Assembly: GCA_002369295.1 (NCBI GenBank)
Contig: DFDR01000245.1
Span: 1 to 11,058 of the forward strand
DNA: 11,058 nucleotides
Source of the DNA: Desulfovibrionaceae bacterium UBA3823
GTDB lineage: Bacteria; Desulfobacterota; Desulfovibrionia; Desulfovibrionales; Desulfovibrionaceae
Reading direction: 5' to 3'
Shown: piece after piece, positions 6,249 through 11,058 of the stretch
Position numbering within the stretch: the stretch's first letter is position 1
Layout of the letters: every line of letters begins with the position of its first letter
Program-made: the position numbers and the translations under genes
Notes under the pieces: model-generated
Database searches by the model: none
What the model saw: the letters and a program-made list of their open reading frames with translations, nothing else
Told to the model about the DNA's origin: nothing

Positions 6249-9200
6249 ATGCAGATCAGGCTGCCGGCGCTGTGCAAGCGCATTCTCACGATTCTCGCGG
6301 CTGCCGCAGGCGTGCTTGCGGTGCTGGCGCTCGGCGCCCTGCTCTATCTGCAGCTCAACTTCCACAGCCTGCTGGAATCTGCCTTTGCGCGCTTCGAGCA
6401 AAACTCAGGCTGCACCGTCAAGGCCCGCTCGGCCACGCTCAAGCTCTTCCCCTCGCCCGTCATCACCCTGGAAGGCATCTCCCTCAGAAAGGACGGCTTT
6501 GCCTTTCAGGCCGCCTACGCCCTCGTGGCGCCGAGCCTGGTCAGCCTCTGCGAGGGCCAGTTCTATCCCGAGCAGGTGACCCTCATGCGCCCCCAGGCCG
6601 AAGGCCTGCTCCCCTTTGCGGCCGCCGAGATGGCGGACCGCCTTGGCGACGAAGGCAAGGGCAGGGACGAAACGCCGGGCGACATGGTCAAGCGCATCTT
6701 CCCCAAGTTCTTCGACCTGCGCGTCATGGACGGCAGCTGCCTGCTCCGGGACCAGGCCGGCGCCTCCCTCGACATCGACGGCCTCGACGTGCAGGCCGAG
6801 GTGCAGAGCCTGCTCAACCGGGCCCGCGCCCGCCTTACGGTCACGCGGCTCGCGTTTACGGAAGCGGACGGCCGCCTGTGGGCGCTCAAGAACTTCAAGG
6901 CCCACGGCGGAACCAGGCTCAGCAATCCCATCGAGCGCTGCCGCTTCACGGTGGACGGCGCCGCGGAGCTGCCCCTGCTCTCCACGCGCTTCACGGCCAG
7001 GCTCGCCTTCACGGGCGCTCCCGAGGGCATCGTTGCCGACGGCGAAATCAAGGGCGTCTACGTCTACGATGCAGCCCCCATCCACTTTGCCCTGGCGGGC
7101 AAGGCCTACCCCGCCAAGGCCGACGCCACCGGCAACCCCCTGCCCTACGCCGACCTCCTCCCGCAGGAACTGGCGCCGAGGGACCTGCGCATCGAGATCA
7201 GCAACATGTCCATGGGCAAGGACTCGGCCGGCCTCGACGCCATCCTCTCCTTCGGCGAAAAGGGCCCTGCCCTGACGGGCCGCGCGAGCGTCACGCGCCT
7301 CTCCCTCACGCGCTGGCTCGGCTTCGGCCGCTGGATCACGCCGGGACTGCAGGTAGCGCTTGACCAGGTTTCCGAGGGCATCATCGACTTCACCCTCAAC
7401 AGGGAGCGCCTGCACTGCCCGCGCGTGGCCGCAACGGCCCAGGGCTACGAATTCAGGGGCAGGGGCGGCGTCGCCTCCTTTGCCGATCCCGTCGTCTTCC
7501 TTGATCTCAGGAGCAGGGAGGTTGATCTGGGGGTGGCCATGCCCGAGTCGCTTGGCGACATCCCCCAGCCGCCCTCCTACGTGCACCGCCCCCTCACCAG
7601 CCTCACCCTCGACGAGCTCTGGGGCCGCAGGCCGAGGCCCTCGACATGCAAGGTCGTCCTCGAAGGCGGCAGCGGGAAGGAAGGGAAGGAAGCCAAGGCT
7701 GCCAGAGAGGCCTGCGAGGCGGCGCTGCAGGAAGACGATGCCGACGTCTGCGGCTACGACATCAATCTCTCTGCCGACCTCGTGCACTACGGCCCCCTCA
7801 ATCTCCGCCAGGTCAAGGTCGCCATCGTCCCCACGCCCTCAGGCAAGCCCGACGTCAGCGACTGCGCCATCAAGGCGGGGGCCGATCTCTACTCCGGCCC
7901 CTTCAAGGGCCAGTGCGTCATCCGGGGCACGCACCTCACGCCGGTCTTCGAATTCGACGTCCAGGCCAAGGGCGTGCAGGCGGGCCAGCTTGCCAGGGAC
8001 TGCCCCTTCCTGCCCCTTGCCAAGGGCACGCTCGAGGGGCGGGCCAAGGCCAGAGCCAAGGGGCGCAACATCGACCTCTTTCTGGCCAGCCTGCACGGCG
8101 ATGTGAAGATGTCGGGCGCCAAGGGCGCCTTCCTGACGGGCGGCAGAAAGACGGCCCCCTTCGACAAGCTGGCTCTCGACTGCGACCTGCAGAGCGCCCA
8201 GCGCAAGGGCAGCATTGTCGGCTTCAACGGCAGGTGGCGCGCAAGCCATGCCGGCGGCTGGACGGGACAGGCCGATTCCACGGGCACGGTGTGGCTGGCC
8301 TTCTCCGGCAGGGAGAAGGGCGTTTCCTTCAAGAACCTTGCCTCAAGTCTCGCCGTGCACCGGCTGGAGCGCCTGGCAGGCCTGCCGGGGTCGAACATAG
8401 ATCTCGGCATCAAGGGCGGGCTCTCCTACCATTCGGCATCAGGCCAGTGCGGCCTCGAGAACGCCGCCGTGACGCTGCCGGGATGCAGGGCGCGCGTCTC
8501 CCTGCTGCAGTCGGGCGCCGAGGGCAAGGCCAGAAGCTGTGCCGGCACGGTGCACGAGGCAAGCGTGGAGCTGCCGGCCCTTCTCAAGGGGGTGTTCGCC
8601 AAGACGCCTGACCTCCATAAGGAATTCAAGGCGTTCAAGGGCTCCTTCGACTTCCAGACGGACGGCTCCCGCATCGCGGTGAAGCATCTCAAGACCCGCG
8701 TTGCCGGCACGCCTCTCGCCGGCAGCCTTGACCTCTCCCTGGCCGGCAAGCGCCCGCAGATCTGCTTCGACCTCAGCGCCGGCGGCCTCGATCTCGACGC
8801 CCTGCTGAAAAACGGCAAGGAAGGCGGCGCATCGAACGCAGGAAGGGCCAGCGCGCCTGATCCCGGCCGCGAGTTCGATCTGCGCTTCCTCAAGGACTTC
8901 GATGCACAAGGCACGGCGCGCATCAGCTCGCTCATCGTCAGCAAGCTCCGCTTCACCGGCGTCAAGGTGCCCCTGACGCTCAAGGAAGGGCGGCTGAGCA
9001 TCGGCGGCCTGCAGGCCAGCGCCTACGGCGGAACTCTTTCCGCAACAGGGCGCGTCAACTTCGACAAGGGGCTTGCCTTCAACATCTCGAGCACGGGCCG
9101 GAGCGTGCAGCTGGGCGAGGCCATGAAGGCCAAGGGAATCAAGTCGGACTTCAAGGGCCTGGCGGCCCTGAGCTGCAGCCTCCAGGCGGCCATGGCCCGG

Positions 9201-9614
9201 AGCGGAGATCTGCCGCGCAATCTCTCCGGCACGCTCCACTTCTCCACCGGCAAGGGCAGCTTCCAAAGCGCTGACGACGAAGGGCGCCTCAAGGGCAAGC
9301 CCACGGAGTTCGATTCCATCACCTGCTCCGCAGCCATCGACCGCGGCGTGTGCCGCACCGGAGACTTCCTGCTCAAGAACAGCGGCATGAACGTCCAGGG
9401 CAAGGGCAAGGTGGATCTCAACGACATGCGCATCGACATGGACGTGACCATTGACATGCGGGGCCTGCCCGTCATTCCCGTGTACGTCGTCGGCCCGCTT
9501 TCCAAGCCGGAAACCAAGGTCCACGGCGGCAAGGTGGTGCTCAATGCCTTCGCCGGCCTGATTCAGGGCACGGCCGGCCTCGTGGGCGGCTTCTTCCGGC
9601 TCTTTCGGCGCTAG
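6249..9614 (+). CDS. Large AsmA-like envelope protein
   Basis: A 1121-residue protein with a short basic N-terminus, one membrane helix (about residues 11-34, rich in Ala/Leu/Val) and a long extracytoplasmic beta-rich body. AsmA features are present at both ends. Near the start, a GCTVKARSATLKLFPSPVI segment (about 54-72) is followed by a LEGISL strand. Near the C-terminus, about 1040-1100, come a GMNVQGKGKVDL strand, DMRGLPVIPVYVVGPL and the closing SKPETKV. AsmA-family proteins (AsmA, YhdP, TamB, YdbH) are inner-membrane-anchored beta-groove proteins linked to phospholipid transport to the outer membrane. That role is inferred from the family. A Lys/Glu/Ala-rich low-complexity insert lies near residues 472-492. 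At 1121 residues it is longer than E. coli AsmA (about 617), closer to YhdP. The ribosome site is weak (GGGAAG, 6239-6244), so coupling to the upstream small gene is possible. Confidence 0.9.
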   Translation: MQIRLPALCKRILTILAAAAGVLAVLALGALLYLQLNFHSLLESAFARFEQNSGCTVKARSATLKLFPSPVITLEGISLRKDGFAFQAAYALVAPSLVSLCEGQFYPEQVTLMRPQAEGLLPFAAAEMADRLGDEGKGRDETPGDMVKRIFPKFFDLRVMDGSCLLRDQAGASLDIDGLDVQAEVQSLLNRARARLTVTRLAFTEADGRLWALKNFKAHGGTRLSNPIERCRFTVDGAAELPLLSTRFTARLAFTGAPEGIVADGEIKGVYVYDAAPIHFALAGKAYPAKADATGNPLPYADLLPQELAPRDLRIEISNMSMGKDSAGLDAILSFGEKGPALTGRASVTRLSLTRWLGFGRWITPGLQVALDQVSEGIIDFTLNRERLHCPRVAATAQGYEFRGRGGVASFADPVVFLDLRSREVDLGVAMPESLGDIPQPPSYVHRPLTSLTLDELWGRRPRPSTCKVVLEGGSGKEGKEAKAAREACEAALQEDDADVCGYDINLSADLVHYGPLNLRQVKVAIVPTPSGKPDVSDCAIKAGADLYSGPFKGQCVIRGTHLTPVFEFDVQAKGVQAGQLARDCPFLPLAKGTLEGRAKARAKGRNIDLFLASLHGDVKMSGAKGAFLTGGRKTAPFDKLALDCDLQSAQRKGSIVGFNGRWRASHAGGWTGQADSTGTVWLAFSGREKGVSFKNLASSLAVHRLERLAGLPGSNIDLGIKGGLSYHSASGQCGLENAAVTLPGCRARVSLLQSGAEGKARSCAGTVHEASVELPALLKGVFAKTPDLHKEFKAFKGSFDFQTDGSRIAVKHLKTRVAGTPLAGSLDLSLAGKRPQICFDLSAGGLDLDALLKNGKEGGASNAGRASAPDPGREFDLRFLKDFDAQGTARISSLIVSKLRFTGVKVPLTLKEGRLSIGGLQASAYGGTLSATGRVNFDKGLAFNISSTGRSVQLGEAMKAKGIKSDFKGLAALSCSLQAAMARSGDLPRNLSGTLHFSTGKGSFQSADDEGRLKGKPTEFDSITCSAAIDRGVCRTGDFLLKNSGMNVQGKGKVDLNDMRIDMDVTIDMRGLPVIPVYVVGPLSKPETKVHGGKVVLNAFAGLIQGTAGLVGGFFRLFRR

Positions 9615-10003
9615 CGACGCCGATCGCCCTGCCGCTCCCCTGGCGGCGGCCCCTGTCCTCTCGTGAAGCGGTCAAGGCCGGGGCGGACAAGCCGCCCCAA
9701 GGCGAGGGCGTGCTCGGCAGCGTGCCGAACCGCAGGCAGAATCAGCGGACGCTGGAGGCGATCCGCCCCTGCCGGCCTGGCAGGAGAAGGCTTCTGCGCC
9801 CAGCGCAGCCGGATGCCAGAGTGCTTTTTCGGCAGGCATGCCGTTCTCCGAAGCAAAGCGCGGACTAAGGGGCCAAGCACAAGGCGCAAACGGGGGAGCG
9901 GGGCAGCCCGCCGGCTTCTCAAAAGCGAAGAATGGCTCTTTCGAGACGGACAGCGCTGGCGTCCACGCGCCCCCAGGAAGACGTCTTTTTAAAAAAATAT
10001 AAT

Positions 10004-10028
10004 AAATTTAGTATGTTAAACTAAAATT
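10004..10028. repeat. AT-rich imperfect inverted repeat
   Basis: TTTAGT (10007-10012) pairs with ACTAAA (10020-10025) across a 7-base centre, and two more pairs form further out (10004-10005 with 10027-10028). It sits in an A/T block next to GC-rich DNA. The size suits a protein-binding dyad, but no regulator or adjacent promoter can be named. Confidence 0.4.
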
Positions 10029-10350
10029 TTCCCCAAATGCCACCACCGGCGACAGACCTCGCCGACAGTGTGCGCCTTGTCGCAGAGGCTTGAAGTGCCT
10101 GCAGTTTCGGTCTACTTTGAAACACGTGCCTTTTTCGAGGACGCTCGGCCTGGCCGGTGGCGGGGAGGGAACATGCCCTCGCCGCAAAGGCAGCTCCGCG
10201 AGCATCCGTGGTTCGAGGGCGCATGCGCTTGCCTCATTGGAGAAATCCAAACAGGCAAGACAAATATATGCATTCCCCGAGGAAACATTCGTCAAAAACT
10301 GCAAAATGCCTGCAGTCGTCGCAGTAAATATATATCATCTGAGAAATACA

Positions 10351-10368
10351 TCTATTCTATTGAATAGA
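10351..10368. repeat. Hairpin in the AT-rich region upstream of adk
   Basis: TCTATTC (10351-10357) pairs perfectly with GAATAGA (10362-10368) around a TATT loop. No T run follows on either strand, so it is not a standard terminator. The role is unknown. Confidence 0.5.
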
Positions 10369-10454
10369 GTCAAACAACGACAATAAAAACATGTGATTTT
10401 TTGACGAAAAACATCAGCTATTTTAAACAAATTTTAACAGTGTCGACAAATATG

Positions 10455-10495
10455 CGCATTTTTATTTTGTTTTATTGACAAACATTTAAAATGCG
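10455..10495. promoter_or_regulatory. Nested dyad symmetry overlapping the adk -35 region, possible operator
   Basis: CGCATTTT (10455-10462) is the exact reverse complement of AAAATGCG (10488-10495). Inside this pair, TTTGT (10466-10470) and ACAAA (10478-10482) form a second pair with nearly the same centre (10474 against 10475). The dyad covers the TTGACA at 10475-10480. A binding protein here would interfere with or assist RNA polymerase; this is inferred. The inner TTGT/ACAA spacing is shorter than the Rex or HcpR consensus, so neither is assigned. Confidence 0.4.
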
Positions 10496-10505
10496 TCGGT
10501 AAATA
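10475..10505 (+). promoter_or_regulatory. Candidate adk promoter
   Basis: A perfect -35 box TTGACA (10475-10480) is followed after 19 bases by TAAATA (10500-10505), a weaker -10; the spacing is slightly long. The alternative -10 TAAAAT (10487-10492) would need a different, poor -35 (TTTTGT, 10465-10470). AT-rich DNA upstream could act as an UP element. Transcription from TAAATA would start near 10512, about 45 bases before the adk ATG. Confidence 0.5.
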
Positions 10506-10556
10506 TTTTTTTCGAGGCGCCAGCCTCAATTTCACTCAAAGATGGAGGAATTACTT

Positions 10557-11058
10557 ATGAATATTCTGATTTTTGGACCCAACGGCAGTGGCAAGGGCAC
10601 CCAGGGCGACCTCATGAAAGAGAAGTACAACCTGGCCCACATCGAATCCGGCGCCATCTTCCGCGAGCACATCGGCGGCGGCACTGAGCTTGGCAAGAAA
10701 GCGAAAGCCTACATCGACCGCGGCGACCTCGTTCCGGACGAAATCACCATTCCCATGGTGCTCGACACCCTCCAGCAGAAGGGCGCCAACGGCTGGCTGC
10801 TCGACGGCTTCCCCCGCAACATGGTGCAGGCTGAAAAGCTCTGGGCCGCTCTGCAGGAAAAGGGCATGAAACTCGACTACGTCGTCGAGATCCTTCTGCC
10901 CCGCCAGGTGGCCAAGAACCGCATCATGGGCCGCCGCCTCTGCAAGAATAACAACAACCATCCCAACAACATCTTCATCGACGCCATCAAACCGAACGGC
11001 GACAAATGCCGCGTCTGCGGCGGCGATCTGTCCACCCGCAGCGATGACCAGGATGAAG
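10557..11058 (+). CDS. adk: Adenylate kinase, metal-LID type (C-terminus beyond the window)
   Basis: Cytoplasmic enzyme that converts ATP and AMP to two ADP. 167 residues are visible; the end of the protein lies past the right edge. The P-loop is GPNGSGKGT (residues 7-15). The AMP-binding region includes SGAIFRE (31-37) and LLDGFPRN (81-88), and RIMGRR at 122-127 leads into the LID. The LID has Cys129-x5-His135-x15-Cys151-x2-Cys154, the metal-binding pattern described for Desulfovibrio gigas adenylate kinase, which can hold zinc, cobalt or iron. The start is ATG 10557, supported by GGAGGA (10544-10549) 7 bases upstream. It has its own AT-rich leader and is probably transcribed independently of the AsmA-like gene 940 bases away. 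Confidence 0.97.
   Translation, partial: MNILIFGPNGSGKGTQGDLMKEKYNLAHIESGAIFREHIGGGTELGKKAKAYIDRGDLVPDEITIPMVLDTLQQKGANGWLLDGFPRNMVQAEKLWAALQEKGMKLDYVVEILLPRQVAKNRIMGRRLCKNNNNHPNNIFIDAIKPNGDKCRVCGGDLSTRSDDQDE

Larger units (their letters stand above)
9615..10556. other. Long intergenic region, no convincing gene
   Basis: About 940 bases lie between the AsmA-like gene and adk. The left part (9615-9985) is GC-rich. Open frames exist on both strands, but their translations are Arg/Pro/Ser-rich, resemble no family and lack ribosome binding sites. Just past the AsmA stop are two short GC hairpins (stems of 5 bases at 9606-9622 and 9631-9647) without T runs, so the terminator is not evident. Composition then changes abruptly: an A/T run at 9985-10030, a mixed stretch to about 10260, and a very AT-rich block from about 10320 to 10510 (about 27% GC over 10321-10500). 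No tRNA or known structured RNA was recognised, though an unannotated small RNA cannot be excluded. Confidence 0.6.

Noticed and set aside
6405..7787. Minus-strand 460-codon frame inside the AsmA-like gene
   Set aside because: It is a shadow of the AsmA-like coding sequence; the opposite strand has the membrane anchor and family features.
9611..9992. Overlapping open frames on both strands after the AsmA-like gene (9663-9992 plus, 9611-9922 minus)
   Set aside because: Both are Arg/Pro-rich with weak or non-ATG starts, no ribosome sites and no family resemblance.
10190..10230. GGTTCGAG resembling a tRNA T-arm
   Set aside because: No matching acceptor, D or anticodon stems could be built around it.
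10008..10386. Frames of 98-99 codons on both strands upstream of adk
   Set aside because: They begin at TTG or GTG with no convincing ribosome binding site and run into the AT-rich promoter region.

Overview
The window looks like chromosomal DNA from a high-GC deltaproteobacterium of the Desulfovibrio group. The best single clue is the adenylate kinase at the right edge. Its LID carries Cys129-x5-His135-x15-Cys151-x2-Cys154, the spacing known from the metal-containing adenylate kinase of Desulfovibrio gigas. Coding regions are GC-rich, roughly 65-70% in the stretches I counted. No tRNA, rRNA, CRISPR array, transposase or phage gene was recognised.

Layout. Positions 1-129 hold the start of a leftward hypothetical gene that runs off the window. 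Positions 491-1708 encode a 12-helix MFS transporter of the YbjJ type. It is followed by an island of about 55% GC holding a leftward 71-residue cysteine-containing protein (1821-2036), and then by a truncated, 92%-identical second copy of the transporter's 3' part (about 2298-2776). Leftward genes galE (2953-3939) and a radical SAM enzyme (4132-5514) follow. From the intergenic region near 5.5-5.8 kb, promoter-like sequences fire both ways: left into the radical SAM gene, right into a small membrane-anchored coiled-coil protein (5873-6121). The latter is followed by a very large AsmA-like protein (6249-9614). After 940 bases without a convincing gene comes adk (10557 to the window edge).

How it fits together. 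No single pathway unites the window. galE serves sugar-nucleotide and envelope polysaccharide synthesis, and the AsmA-like protein belongs to a family tied to outer-membrane lipid homeostasis, so the middle has an envelope flavour. The radical SAM protein has no identifiable substrate. adk is a housekeeping gene with its own very AT-rich upstream region (about 27% GC over 180 bases) containing a good -35 box, dyad symmetry and short repeats.

The most unusual parts are the partial transporter duplication with a 99-base identical patch, the low-GC island between the copies, and the structured AT-rich leader of adk. I did not find clear evidence of a new multi-gene system.
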